A stretch of DNA of 64,000 nucleotides, taken from positions 248,001 to 312,000 of the forward strand of contig CAVPTA010000003.1 of the NCBI GenBank assembly GCA_963708645.1, in the 5' to 3' direction. The notes below the pieces were generated by a model that saw only the letters and a list, made by a program, of their open reading frames with translations, made no database searches and was not told the DNA's origin. Made by a program: the position numbers and the translations under genes. Source of the stretch: RYN-133 sp963708645 (GTDB lineage Bacteria > Actinomycetota > Actinomycetes > Mycobacteriales > Jatrophihabitantaceae). Position 1 is the stretch's first letter; every line of letters begins with the position of its first letter. Below are positions 25,798-34,266 of the stretch, piece after piece.

Positions 25798-26610
25798 GTG
25801 TCACGGTTTCCTACTGTGACCTCGCCCCGTTTCGGCCCGACGACGATCACGACCGGCAAGCAGGCCCGCGCACTCGGGTTGAGCAAGGTGCCGCGTGTCG
25901 CCGCGATCTTCTGGATCACCAAGGCGCTCACGACCGCGATGGGCGAGTCGACCTCAGACTTCCTCGTGCACGCGCTGAGCCCGGTGGCGGCAGTGCTGCT
26001 CGGCTTCGTCGCGTTCTGTGTCGCGCTGGTGGTGCAGCTCCGCACCCCGCGCTACAGCGCCGCGCGCTACTGGTTCGCCGTCTCGATGGTCGGCGTGTTC
26101 GGCACGATGGCCGCCGACGTGCTGCACGTTGGCTTCGGTGTGCCGTATCCGATCTCGGCCGTGCTGTTCGTGATCGTGCTGGCCGGCGTCTTCGTGACTT
26201 GGCATCGGGTCGAGGGCACGCTGTCGGTGCACACGATCGTGACGCTGCGTCGCGAGCTGTTCTACTGGGCCGCCGTTGTCGCGACCTTCGCGCTCGGCAC
26301 CGCGGTAGGCGACCTGACAGCGCACTCGTTCGGGCTCGGGTACGGGGCGTCCGCGGCACTGTTCGCGGCCTTGATCGCCGTGCCCGCGTTGTGGCACCGC
26401 TTCGGTCGTCTCGACCCGATCCTCGCGTTCTGGTGGGCGTATGTGCTCACCCGCCCGCTCGGTGCGTCCGTGGCCGACTGGCTGGGCAAGCCGACCTCGG
26501 GCGGCGGCCTCGGCGTCGGTGCGGGCGTGACCAGTGCCGTGCTGGCCGCAACGATCGTCGCCGTCGTGATCTACCTCCAGCGCACCGGAGCCGACGCGCC
26601 GCAGGAGTAG
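25798..26610 (+). CDS. COG4705-type integral membrane protein
   Basis: 270 residues with about eight hydrophobic helices and internal repeats of the family pattern: VPRVAAIFWITKALTTAMGE..SDFL, then FYWAAVVATFALGTAVGDL, then FWWAYVLTRPLGASVADWL. Such proteins are annotated only as membrane-anchored proteins of unknown function, sometimes linked to metal resistance. GTG start; no operon partner is obvious. Confidence 0.75.
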   Translation: MSRFPTVTSPRFGPTTITTGKQARALGLSKVPRVAAIFWITKALTTAMGESTSDFLVHALSPVAAVLLGFVAFCVALVVQLRTPRYSAARYWFAVSMVGVFGTMAADVLHVGFGVPYPISAVLFVIVLAGVFVTWHRVEGTLSVHTIVTLRRELFYWAAVVATFALGTAVGDLTAHSFGLGYGASAALFAALIAVPALWHRFGRLDPILAFWWAYVLTRPLGASVADWLGKPTSGGGLGVGAGVTSAVLAATIVAVVIYLQRTGADAPQE

Positions 26611-26614
26611 CGGC

Positions 26615-27334
26615 TCAGCGCACCCGCGGGATCCCCGCGCCCTCGTCCTGGAACCGCATCAGCAGCTCGTTCTCGTAGGCGACCCGACGAGCGGAGCCGT
26701 CCAGGTCGCGAAACATCTGCTTGAGCACGCGGATCCCGTCCGGATGCTGGCTGGCGAGTTGATCGGCCACCCCGATCGCCACCGTTTCCGCGTCGTCGAC
26801 GAAGGCTGTGCGCTGCACGATGCCAAGAGCTCGGGCCTCGGCCAGCCCGATCGGGCGGCCGGTGAGTACGAGATCCTTGGCTGCCGCCACTCCGATCAAG
26901 GGGACGAGCCGGGCGGGACCGACGGGGACGCCCAGGCGCGCACCTGCCCACGCCAACCTGAGGTTGTTCGCTCCGACGCGCAGATCGGCGCCGGCGACGA
27001 TCTCGGCGCCCGCACCGACGCAGTGGCCGACAGCGACCGCGACGATCGGGACAGGGAAGTCGTCGAGCCAGCTGTACAGCCGCGTGAACGCCGCCATCCG
27101 CGCTACGCCCGCAGCATGGTCGAGATCCTCGCCGATGTCGGCGCCGGCGCACAGCGCGGTCATCTTCGTGGTCGAGAACACGAGCGCCCGCACGCTGTCA
27201 TCGGCAGCGAGCTCGCTCAGCAGCTCGTCGAGCAGGGCGAGCGTTCGGGTATCGAGCGCATTGCGCTTCTCAGGACGATTGAGCCGCAGGATCGCGATCG
27301 GGCCTCGGCGATCGACAAGCACCGGGTCGGTCAT
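26615..27334 (-). CDS. Enoyl-CoA hydratase/isomerase family protein (atypical active site)
   Basis: 239 residues from ATG 27334. Crotonase fold: RLNRPEKRNALD, CAGADI (oxyanion hole) and VAVGHCVGAGAEI. At the place where hydratases have catalytic Glu residues the sequence reads AWAGARLGVPVGPARLVPLIG, with no Glu, so hydratase chemistry is doubtful. Substrate unknown. Convergent with the COG4705 gene and divergent from the DivIVA-like gene. Confidence 0.82.
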   Translation of the reverse strand: MTDPVLVDRRGPIAILRLNRPEKRNALDTRTLALLDELLSELAADDSVRALVFSTTKMTALCAGADIGEDLDHAAGVARMAAFTRLYSWLDDFPVPIVAVAVGHCVGAGAEIVAGADLRVGANNLRLAWAGARLGVPVGPARLVPLIGVAAAKDLVLTGRPIGLAEARALGIVQRTAFVDDAETVAIGVADQLASQHPDGIRVLKQMFRDLDGSARRVAYENELLMRFQDEGAGIPRVR

Positions 27335-27392
27335 CCGGCCAGTTGACCACACCGGCTGGGCCGTCGTCCGTATCCCGTGACACGATCGACCG

Positions 27393-27800
27393 GTGCTGAC
27401 GTTGGTGGGGTTCGGGCTGCTGGCCATCGTGCTCGCAGCCGCGTTGTTCCTGCTCGCCGCGTACGTGCTTCCCTCCGGCGAGCAGATCGCGCCGGCGCTG
27501 CGTGACGAACCGATCTGGGAACCGCCGGCGCGAGCGCTGTCGTCGGCAGACGTCACCACAGCGCGACTGCCCGTTGCGCTTCGTGGTTACCGATTCGCCG
27601 AGACCGACCGGCTGCTCGATCGCCTCGCCGAGGAGCTCGATCGCCGCGACGCCGAGATCACCCGGCTGCGCGGCGGGCACGACGAGACCCAGGAGCGCCT
27701 GACCGTGCCGCCCATACCGCCGGTCGCTCATCCGTCGCCGCACCCGCATCCGTCCCCGTATTCGCACCGCGCGCCGGACGACACCGCAGATGGCGACTGA
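27393..27800 (+). CDS. DivIVA-domain-like membrane protein
   Basis: 135 residues. One N-terminal helix (residues ~3-26), then RLPVALRGYRFAETDRLLDRLAEELDRRDAEI, which matches the short DivIVA-like motif in the Rv1209-type protein next to tag in mycobacteria. Pro/His-rich tail. Overlaps the tag start by 11 nt. Function unknown; probably membrane-bound. Confidence 0.75.
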   Translation: MLTLVGFGLLAIVLAAALFLLAAYVLPSGEQIAPALRDEPIWEPPARALSSADVTTARLPVALRGYRFAETDRLLDRLAEELDRRDAEITRLRGGHDETQERLTVPPIPPVAHPSPHPHPSPYSHRAPDDTADGD

Positions 27801-28347
27801 CCGCGAGCGCTGCGCGTGGGCGAACTCGGCCCCGGAGTACGTCGCCTATCACGACGACGAGTGGGGCACGCCGCTGCATGGTGAGCGGGAGCTGTTCGAA
27901 CGGGTCTCGCTCGAGGCGTTCCAGTCGGGGCTGTCCTGGCTGATCATCTTGCGCAAACGGCCTGCGTTCCGTTCGGCGTTCGCCGATTTCACAATCGACA
28001 CCGTCGCCGAATTCGATGACCGTGACGTCGAACGGCTGCTCACCGATCAGGGGATCGTGCGCAACCGCGCGAAGATCGAAGCGACGATCAACAATGCGCG
28101 AACGATCCGCGAGAGCGTCCCCGAGGGCCTCGACGAGTTGCTCTGGTCGTTCGCGCCGGCCGAGCACGTCCGGCCGAAGACCCTGTCCGACGTCCAGTCG
28201 ACCTCACCCGAATCGGCGGCGATGGCCAAGGCGCTGAAGAAGCGCGGCTTTCGCTTCGTCGGGCCGACGACTGCCTACGCGCTCATGCAGGCGACCGGCA
28301 TGGTCGACGATCACGTCTCGACCTGTTGGCGCGCACGTCGGCGATAG
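27790..28347 (+). CDS. tag: DNA-3-methyladenine glycosylase I
   Basis: 185 residues. RCAWANSAPEYVAYHDDEWG at the start, LFERVSLEAFQSGLSW, GFRFVGPTTAYALMQATGMVDDH near the end and the zinc-binding His/Cys ends (HVSTCW) are all family features. It excises 3-methyladenine from alkylated DNA. The same DivIVA-like/tag/DUF3117 order occurs in M. tuberculosis (Rv1209-Rv1211). Confidence 0.94.
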   Translation: MATDRERCAWANSAPEYVAYHDDEWGTPLHGERELFERVSLEAFQSGLSWLIILRKRPAFRSAFADFTIDTVAEFDDRDVERLLTDQGIVRNRAKIEATINNARTIRESVPEGLDELLWSFAPAEHVRPKTLSDVQSTSPESAAMAKALKKRGFRFVGPTTAYALMQATGMVDDHVSTCWRARRR

Positions 28348-28360
28348 TCGAACCTCATGT

Positions 28361-29149
28361 TCAGTGCCCGGTGAACACAGGCTTCTGCTTCGCGACGAAC
28401 GCGGCCGTGGCGTTGCGGTGGTCTTCGGTCGCGCCCATCTCGGTCTGCAGCTGTCCCTCGCGCTCGAGGGCCTGCACGAGGGTCGAGTTGGCGGCGAACG
28501 CCAGTGACTCGCGGATCGCGGCGTAGGCAGCCGTCGGCCCCGCGGCCAGCCGAGCTGCGAGTTCCTGAGTGGCCGGCAGCAGCCGATCGGGCTCGACCAC
28601 GGCGCTCACCAGCCCCATGTCGAGGGCTGCCTCTGCGTTGATGGGCTCGGCGAGCAGGCACAGCGCAGTGGCGCGCGCGCCACCGACCAGACGCGGCAAC
28701 GTCCATGAGACGCCGCTGTCGAGCGTGAGCCCGACGTTGGCGAAGGCGATCAGGAATCCTGCCTTGTTCGACGCGAGTCGCAGATCGCATGCGAAGGCGA
28801 GGCCGGCGCCGGCGCCGGCAGCCATGCCGTTGACCGCGGCGATCACCGGTTTGGGCATCGTGGCGAGCGCCAGCACGATCGGGTTGTAATGCTGAACGAC
28901 CGTCGACAGTGGCGCGGGGTCTCCCGACTGCAGGAGTTCGACGTGTTCGCGAAGGTCCTGGCCGACGCAGAATCCCCGTCCGCTGCCGGTCAATACCACC
29001 GCGCGTACAGCTGGGTCGCCCGCGATTTGGGTGAGTTCGTCGAGCAGCGCCTCTTTCAGCGATACCGACAGCGAATTCATGCTCTCGGGACGGTTGAGGG
29101 TCACGGTCGCGACGCCTTCGGCGCGCTCGATCAGCAGCTCATCGGTCAC
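28361..29149 (-). CDS. Enoyl-CoA hydratase/isomerase, PaaG-like
   Basis: 262 residues from GTG 29149 (TDELLIERAEGVATVTLNRP). Crotonase fold with CVGQDLREH at the first oxyanion hole and AAVNGMAAGAGAGLA at the second. IAFANVGLTLDSGVSWTLPRLVG contains the Asp of PaaG-type isomerases (ring-1,2-epoxyphenylacetyl-CoA isomerase). No other phenylacetate genes are near, so the pathway is not established. TAACGT (29158-29163, minus strand) lies 8 nt before the start. Confidence 0.85.
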   Translation of the reverse strand: MTDELLIERAEGVATVTLNRPESMNSLSVSLKEALLDELTQIAGDPAVRAVVLTGSGRGFCVGQDLREHVELLQSGDPAPLSTVVQHYNPIVLALATMPKPVIAAVNGMAAGAGAGLAFACDLRLASNKAGFLIAFANVGLTLDSGVSWTLPRLVGGARATALCLLAEPINAEAALDMGLVSAVVEPDRLLPATQELAARLAAGPTAAYAAIRESLAFAANSTLVQALEREGQLQTEMGATEDHRNATAAFVAKQKPVFTGH

Positions 29150-29262
29150 GCTGTGCGACGTTACCGCGACCCCAGCGTTTGGGGTGTGCCCGTCGATCAG
29201 GGAGAATGTGTGTAAGCAACGACCGCACGTGAGCGCTCGGCTCACCTTCCTAGGAGGTACGC

Positions 29263-29430
29263 ATGGCGGCCATGAAGCCGCGGACGGGCGACGGCCCGCT
29301 CGAGGTCACCAAGGAGGGGCGCGGAATCGTGATGCGCGTGCCGCTCGAAGGAGGTGGACGCCTCGTGGTCGAAATGTCGGCCGAGGAGGCCGACGCCCTG
29401 GGCGACGCCCTGAAATCGGTAGGGAACTAA
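29263..29430 (+). CDS. DUF3117 domain protein
   Basis: 55 residues: begins MAAMKPRTGDGPLEVTKEGR and ends EEADALGDALKSVGN. This is a short, highly conserved actinobacterial protein of unknown function (Rv1211 type). Strong AGGAGG at 29252-29257, 5 nt before the ATG, and a strong terminator just downstream suggest a well-expressed monocistronic gene. Confidence 0.92.
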   Translation: MAAMKPRTGDGPLEVTKEGRGIVMRVPLEGGGRLVVEMSAEEADALGDALKSVGN

Positions 29431-29441
29431 CACCTGATCGA

Positions 29442-29478
29442 CGTTCGGCCCCGGACCCGAGAGGTCCGGGGCCGAACG
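29442..29478 (+). terminator. Strong hairpin terminator after DUF3117
   Basis: A perfect 16-bp stem: CGTTCGGCCCCGGACC (29442-29457), loop CGAGA, GGTCCGGGGCCGAACG (29463-29478). No U-tract, as is usual in actinobacteria. Confidence 0.85.
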
Positions 29479-29505
29479 CATGCGTGCGGGAGGGAGAATC
29501 GGCCG

Positions 29506-30759
29506 ATGATCGAGATCCGCCTTGCCGGCCGCGCGAGAAGTGTCAGCGACGGTGTCGTCGAGACCGCGTCACCGGACGCGCTGCGTGACGCTGCCGCATC
29601 GTTGGCCCGTGCCCTGCCGGCGGGGCGCACGGTGCTCACCCGGCCGGGTCTGTCCGGTGCTCGGCTGCGGGCGTTCGTCGAGGGCCTGAGCCTGGGCGGC
29701 TACCGCTACACGCTCGCGACCTCACCCGCTCCTGCAAAGCGCGTCGTCGAACTTGCCGAGGTCGATGACGCCGACTCCTTCGAACAGGGCCGTCGCAGCG
29801 CCGCTGCCACGGCCTGGGCTCGTGACCTCGCGAACACCCCGTCCGACACGAAGACGCCCGAGTGGCTCGGGGAACAGGCGGCGCAGGTGCTGACGCCGCT
29901 CGGCGTCACCGTTCGGGTACACGACACCGACTGGCTCGCGGAGCGCGGCTTCGGTGGTGTACTCGCCGTCGGCGGCGGATCTGTCGCGCCGCCTCGGCTG
30001 ATCGAGGCGACCTGGCGCCCCCGCGGTGCCGCCAGTACGCCGCACGTGGTGCTCATCGGCAAGGGGATCACCTTCGACACCGGCGGGTTGAACATCAAGC
30101 CCGGCGACGGCATGAAGACGATGAAGACCGACATGGGCGGCGGCGCGGCGGTGCTCGCTGCGCTGCGGTTGATCGCCGAGGCGATGGTGCCGGTGCGGGT
30201 CACCGTGCTCGTGCCGGCGGCCGAGAACGCGTTCGGCGCGTCGTCGTATCGGCCCGGCGACGTCGTGCGGCACTTCGGCGGACGCACCAGCGAGATCGCG
30301 AACACCGACGCCGAGGGACGCATCGTCCTCGCTGACGCCCTGGCGTACGCGGCAGCGCGGCTCAAGCCGAGCGTGCTGGTCGACGTCGCCACGTTGACCG
30401 GCGCGATGAAGGTCGCTCTCGGCGTGCGCACCGCCGGGTTCTTCTCGACCTCGGAAGCGCTCGCCGAGCAACTGATCGCCGCGGGACGCACGAGCGGCGA
30501 GCATGTCTGGCGAATGCCGCTCAGTGGCGAATACGAGCGTCAGCTGCACTCCGAGGTGGCCGACGCGAACAACGCGCCCGGCAACCCCGGCGCGATCACC
30601 GCGGCATTGTTCTTGAAGCACTTCACGCGCGGGCTGCCGTGGGCGCACGTCGACATCGCCGGCCCGGCGCGCTCCGACAAGGACGACGGCGTGCGCACCC
30701 GGGGCGCGACCGGTTTCGGCGCCCGCCTGCTCGCCGATTGGGTTGCCGGGTTGGCATGA
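29506..30759 (+). CDS. pepA: Leucyl aminopeptidase (M17 family)
   Basis: 417 residues, shorter than the usual ~500 because the N-terminal domain is reduced. Catalytic and metal residues are intact: GKGITFDTGGLNIKPGDGMK (Lys and Asp ligands) and NTDAEGRIVLADAL. Cytoplasmic; removes N-terminal residues from peptides using two metals. ATG start 27 nt after the DUF3117 terminator stem; the 3' end overlaps the PTH2 gene (ATGA). Confidence 0.93.
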   Translation: MIEIRLAGRARSVSDGVVETASPDALRDAAASLARALPAGRTVLTRPGLSGARLRAFVEGLSLGGYRYTLATSPAPAKRVVELAEVDDADSFEQGRRSAAATAWARDLANTPSDTKTPEWLGEQAAQVLTPLGVTVRVHDTDWLAERGFGGVLAVGGGSVAPPRLIEATWRPRGAASTPHVVLIGKGITFDTGGLNIKPGDGMKTMKTDMGGGAAVLAALRLIAEAMVPVRVTVLVPAAENAFGASSYRPGDVVRHFGGRTSEIANTDAEGRIVLADALAYAAARLKPSVLVDVATLTGAMKVALGVRTAGFFSTSEALAEQLIAAGRTSGEHVWRMPLSGEYERQLHSEVADANNAPGNPGAITAALFLKHFTRGLPWAHVDIAGPARSDKDDGVRTRGATGFGARLLADWVAGLA

Positions 30760-31400
30760 GCGAGCCAGGCGCTGTCGACGAGTGGGTACTGCCGCTGGTC
30801 GTGCGGATCGAGCGCGACTCGCCGCCCACCCGTACCGATGCACTCGAAGCCGCGGCGCTCGCCGTGTTGAGCATGGTGACCACCGACGAGCCTGATTGGG
30901 TCGATGCGGTCCGGGCGTGGGACGGCAGCCGCATCCGCAAGGTCGTGCGGCGCGCGCGTGGCGCAGAGTGGCGGCGTGCGGCGGACCTGCCGGGGCTGAC
31001 AGTGTTGCGCGGCAGTGCCGAGGTGCGTGTCTATCCGCCCGTCCCGGTCGACGCGTGGCCGCCCGAGCTCGCCAAGCTGCAGGTCGGCGGGACCGAGCTG
31101 GCAGACCCGGAGTCACCGCCGCCGGCCGAGGCGCAGGTGCCCTTGATCGTGGTCTCGCCCGAGGTCGAGATGAGCGCAGGTAAGGCGATGGCCCAGGTCG
31201 GGCACGCGGCTCAGCTGGGCTGGCGGTCACTGCCCCGGCGCAAGCGCACGGCCTGGCGCGACGCGGGGTTCCCTCTGGCGGTGCGGACGGCGTCGCCGCG
31301 GCAATGGCGCGCGGCCCTCGACGGCGGCGCGGCGGTCGTCCACGATGCGGGGTTCACCGAGGTCGCACCAGGCTCGGCGACTGCCGCGTTCATCGCCTGA
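30756..31400 (+). CDS. PTH2-family peptidyl-tRNA hydrolase-like protein
   Basis: 214 residues. The C-terminal ~90 residues match the PTH2 fold (SAGKAMAQVGHAAQLGW, then AVVHDAGFTEVAPGSATAAF). The N-terminal ~110 residues form an extra segment without a recognisable domain (VVRIERDSPP...VRRARGAEWRR). The GKxxAQxxHA active-site pattern is present, so hydrolase activity is plausible, but most bacteria rely on Pth1. Translationally coupled to pepA. Confidence 0.8.
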   Translation: MSEPGAVDEWVLPLVVRIERDSPPTRTDALEAAALAVLSMVTTDEPDWVDAVRAWDGSRIRKVVRRARGAEWRRAADLPGLTVLRGSAEVRVYPPVPVDAWPPELAKLQVGGTELADPESPPPAEAQVPLIVVSPEVEMSAGKAMAQVGHAAQLGWRSLPRRKRTAWRDAGFPLAVRTASPRQWRAALDGGAAVVHDAGFTEVAPGSATAAFIA

Positions 31401-31414
31401 TCAGTCGCCGCGAG

Positions 31415-31834
31415 TCAGGCGGGCGAGTGCTCGGCGCACAGGCCGAACAGCTCGACCGTGTGGCTGATGTCGGTGTAGCCGGCGGCGGCGGCGACGCGTT
31501 CGGCCCAGGCCTCGACCTCGGGTCCTTCGACCTCGACCGATCGGCCGCACTCGCGGCACACCAGGTGATGGTGGTGCGCCTCGTCGTCGATGGCCGCTCC
31601 GCACAGCCGGAACTGGGTCTCGCCGTCTTCGCGGTGCACGACATCGGCAAGGTTGTTCTCGGCAAGCAGGTTCAGGTGGCGGTAGACCGTGGTCAGGCCG
31701 ACGCGGTCGCCGCGATGGCGCAGCTCGTCATGGAGCTCCTGCGCGGTGCGGAACCCGTCCGCCTCGCGCAGCAGCCCCTCGATCGCGGAGGCCTGCCTGG
31801 TCTGGCGGACCCGTCCGGGAAGCGTCAACGTCAA
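31415..31834 (-). CDS. zur: Fur-family zinc uptake regulator
   Basis: 139 residues. Winged helix with LTTVYRHLNLLAENNLADVV. The Zur/FurB metal sites are visible: HHHHLVCRECG for the structural Cys pair, then GYTDISHTVELFGLCAEH at the end. It represses zinc uptake genes when zinc is sufficient. Its TTG start at 31834 overlaps the glgA stop (TTGA), so it appears to be translated from the glgA transcript, an unusual setting for Zur. A second TTG two codons later is possible. Confidence 0.85.
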   Translation of the reverse strand: MTLTLPGRVRQTRQASAIEGLLREADGFRTAQELHDELRHRGDRVGLTTVYRHLNLLAENNLADVVHREDGETQFRLCGAAIDDEAHHHHLVCRECGRSVEVEGPEVEAWAERVAAAAGYTDISHTVELFGLCAEHSPA

Positions 31835-32997
31835 CCTCGCTGGACCAGTGACTCGTACAGCTCCACAGTACGGTGCGCGATGGCGTCCCAGCCGAACTCG
31901 TGTTCGGCGCGCTCGCGCCCGGTGCGCCCCATTGCGGCTGCTCGGGCCGGGTCGGCGCACAACGCGTTCACGGCCTCGGCCAGGCCGGCCTCGAACTCCT
32001 CGGCAGGGACTGCGAGATAGGGGACGAGGATGCCGGTCAGCCCGTCCGCGACAACTTCGGGGATGCCACCGATCGCCGACGCGACCACCGCGGTCTCGCA
32101 GGCCATTGCTTCGAGGTTGACGATGCCCAGCGGCTCGTAGACCGACGGGCACACGAACACCGTCGAGTGGGTCAGCAGCTGGGTGACCTCGGGACGGGGC
32201 AGCATGTCGCGGATCCAGATCACGCCTGTGCGCGTCTCGGACAGTGCAGCTACGGCCTGCTCGGTCTCGGCGGCGATCTCGGCAGTGTCCGGCGCGCCGG
32301 CACACAGGATCAGCTGGATCTCGGGGTCGAACGCAGCGGCCGCGTTCAGCAGGTGCGCGAGACCCTTCTGCCGCGTGATCCGTCCGACGAAGATCACCGA
32401 CGGACGTGAGCGGTCGATGCCGAAGCGGTCGAGCACGTCGTCGCTCTGTGCCGGCGCGTAGAGCTGCGTGTCGATGCCGTTGTGGATCACGTGCACCTTG
32501 GCCGGGTCGACGAACGGATAGGCGCCGAGCACGTCGGCCCGCATGCCGTACGAGACAGCGACGATCGCGTCGGCCGTCTCATAGGCCTGTCGCTCGGCCC
32601 AGGACGACACCCGGTAGCCGCCACCGAGCTGTTCGGCCTTCCACGGACGGGCGGGCTCGAGCGAGTGCGCTGAGAGCACATGCGGCGTGCCGTGCATCGC
32701 GCTGCCCCAAACGCCGGCCATGTTCGCGTACCAGGTGTGCGAGTGCAGCACGTCGGCCGCCGAGACCGCGTCGGCCATCTCGAGATCGGTCCCGAGGGTG
32801 CGCAGCGCGAAGTTTGCCTCGGCCAGGCCGGCCGGCGGACCGTAGGCGTAGACGTCGGGCTCGTCGCGTGGCGATCCGAAGGCATGGACGTCGACATCGA
32901 CGATGCGACGCAGCTCGCGGACCAGGAATTCGACGTGCACTCCCGCGCCGCCGTACACCTCGGGCGGGTACTCGCGGGTCAGCACCGCAACACGCAT
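31831..32997 (-). CDS. glgA: GlgA-type glycosyltransferase (GT4; glycogen synthase / maltose-1-phosphate synthase GlgM)
   Basis: 388 residues from ATG 32997, matching the mycobacterial enzyme's length. N-terminal TREYPPEVYGGAGVHVEFLVREL, the donor-site region IFVGRITRQKGLAHL (~residues 205-219) and VYEPLGIVNLEAMACETAVVAS are GT4 features. In mycobacteria this orthologue uses ADP-glucose from GlgC to make maltose-1-phosphate. Divergent from glgC; leaderless -10 TAGGGT 7 nt before the ATG. Confidence 0.93.
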   Translation of the reverse strand: MRVAVLTREYPPEVYGGAGVHVEFLVRELRRIVDVDVHAFGSPRDEPDVYAYGPPAGLAEANFALRTLGTDLEMADAVSAADVLHSHTWYANMAGVWGSAMHGTPHVLSAHSLEPARPWKAEQLGGGYRVSSWAERQAYETADAIVAVSYGMRADVLGAYPFVDPAKVHVIHNGIDTQLYAPAQSDDVLDRFGIDRSRPSVIFVGRITRQKGLAHLLNAAAAFDPEIQLILCAGAPDTAEIAAETEQAVAALSETRTGVIWIRDMLPRPEVTQLLTHSTVFVCPSVYEPLGIVNLEAMACETAVVASAIGGIPEVVADGLTGILVPYLAVPAEEFEAGLAEAVNALCADPARAAAMGRTGRERAEHEFGWDAIAHRTVELYESLVQRG

Positions 32998-33004
32998 GTC
33001 GCAG

Positions 33005-33010
33005 ACCCTA
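33005..33010 (-). promoter_or_regulatory. -10 element TAGGGT for a leaderless glgA transcript
   Basis: On the minus strand TAGGGT, 7 nt, then ATG 32997. It lies inside the 48-nt glgA/glgC intergenic gap. Confidence 0.6.
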
Positions 33011-33033
33011 GACCGCTCCATCGGTGCGCGCGT

Positions 33034-33039
33034 TAGGGT
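33034..33039 (+). promoter_or_regulatory. -10 element TAGGGT for a leaderless glgC transcript
   Basis: TAGGGT, 6 nt, then ATG 33046. It is the same hexamer as the divergent glgA promoter, so the two may be tuned together. Confidence 0.6.
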
Positions 33040-33045
33040 TGGCCC

Positions 33046-34266
33046 ATGGCCAGGGAGCCCCGGGTTTTGGGCATCGTCCTAGCAGGCGGTGAGGGCAAGC
33101 GGCTCTGGCCCCTGACCGCAGACCGCGCCAAGCCCGCCGTGCCGTTCGGCGGCAACTACCGCTTGATCGATTTCGTGCTGTCGAATCTCGTCAACGCGGG
33201 GTATCTGCGCATCTGCGTGTTGACGCAGTACAAGTCGCACTCGCTCGACCGGCACATCACCCAGACCTGGCGTATGTCGACCGTGGTGGGCGACTACATC
33301 ACACCCGTCCCGGCGCAACAGCGACTCGGGCCGCGGTGGTACACCGGCAGCGCGGACGCGATCCTGCAGTCGTCCAACCTGATCTACGACGACAAGCCCG
33401 ACTACATCGTCGTGTTCGGCGCCGACCACGTCTACCGGATGGATCCGCGGCAGATGGTCGCGCAGCACATCCAATCGGGCGCAGGAGCAACCGTGGCCGG
33501 CATCCGCGTGCCGCGCATGGAAGCGACCGCGTTCGGCGTCATCGATTCAGCACCTGACTACAAGGTCAACGGATTCCTCGAGAAGCCGTCCGACCCGCCC
33601 GGCCTGCCCGACAGTCCCGACGAGGCGTACGCGTCGATGGGCAACTATGTGTTCACTACGCAGGCCCTGCTCGAAGCGTTGCGCGAGGACGCCGAGGACG
33701 AGGACTCGGTGCACGACATGGGCGGCAACATCATGCCGATGATGGTCAAGCAGGACTCTGCGTACGTGTACGACTTCAAGAACAACGACGTGCCCGGCGC
33801 CGAGGAGCGTGACAAGGGCTACTGGCGTGACGTCGGGACGATCGACGCGTACTACGACGCGCACATGGATCTCGTCGCCGTCCACCCGATCTTCAACTTG
33901 TACAACCAGCAGTGGCCGATCTACACCCACCACGAACATCTGCCTCCGGCCAAGTTCGTCGAGGGCGGTATCGCGCAGGAATCCATCGTCGGCGCAGGCA
34001 CGATCGTGTCCGGAGCGACTGTGCGGCAGAGCGTCATCGCACCGAACGTGCGGCTGCACGCCGGCGCCTACGTCGAGGGATCGGTGCTCATGGAAGGAGT
34101 GCAGATCGGACGCGGTGCCGTCGTGCGTCGCGCGATTCTCGACAAGGACGTCGTCGTGCCCGAGGGTGCGCACATCGGTGTCGATTACGAACTCGATCGC
34201 TCGCGCTATCACGTCTCCGACGGTGGCGTGATCGTGCTGGGCAAGTCGCAGTTGGCGCTTCCGTAG
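33046..34266 (+). CDS. glgC: Glucose-1-phosphate adenylyltransferase
   Basis: 406 residues. N-terminal nucleotidyltransferase motif GGEGKRLWPLTADRAKPAVPFGG, then YRLIDFVLSN, GADHVYRMD and the G1P site FLEKPSDPP. The C-terminal left-handed beta-helix contains GATVRQSVIAPNV. It makes ADP-glucose for the divergent glgA product. The following flavoprotein gene starts directly after its TAG. Confidence 0.96.
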   Translation: MAREPRVLGIVLAGGEGKRLWPLTADRAKPAVPFGGNYRLIDFVLSNLVNAGYLRICVLTQYKSHSLDRHITQTWRMSTVVGDYITPVPAQQRLGPRWYTGSADAILQSSNLIYDDKPDYIVVFGADHVYRMDPRQMVAQHIQSGAGATVAGIRVPRMEATAFGVIDSAPDYKVNGFLEKPSDPPGLPDSPDEAYASMGNYVFTTQALLEALREDAEDEDSVHDMGGNIMPMMVKQDSAYVYDFKNNDVPGAEERDKGYWRDVGTIDAYYDAHMDLVAVHPIFNLYNQQWPIYTHHEHLPPAKFVEGGIAQESIVGAGTIVSGATVRQSVIAPNVRLHAGAYVEGSVLMEGVQIGRGAVVRRAILDKDVVVPEGAHIGVDYELDRSRYHVSDGGVIVLGKSQLALP

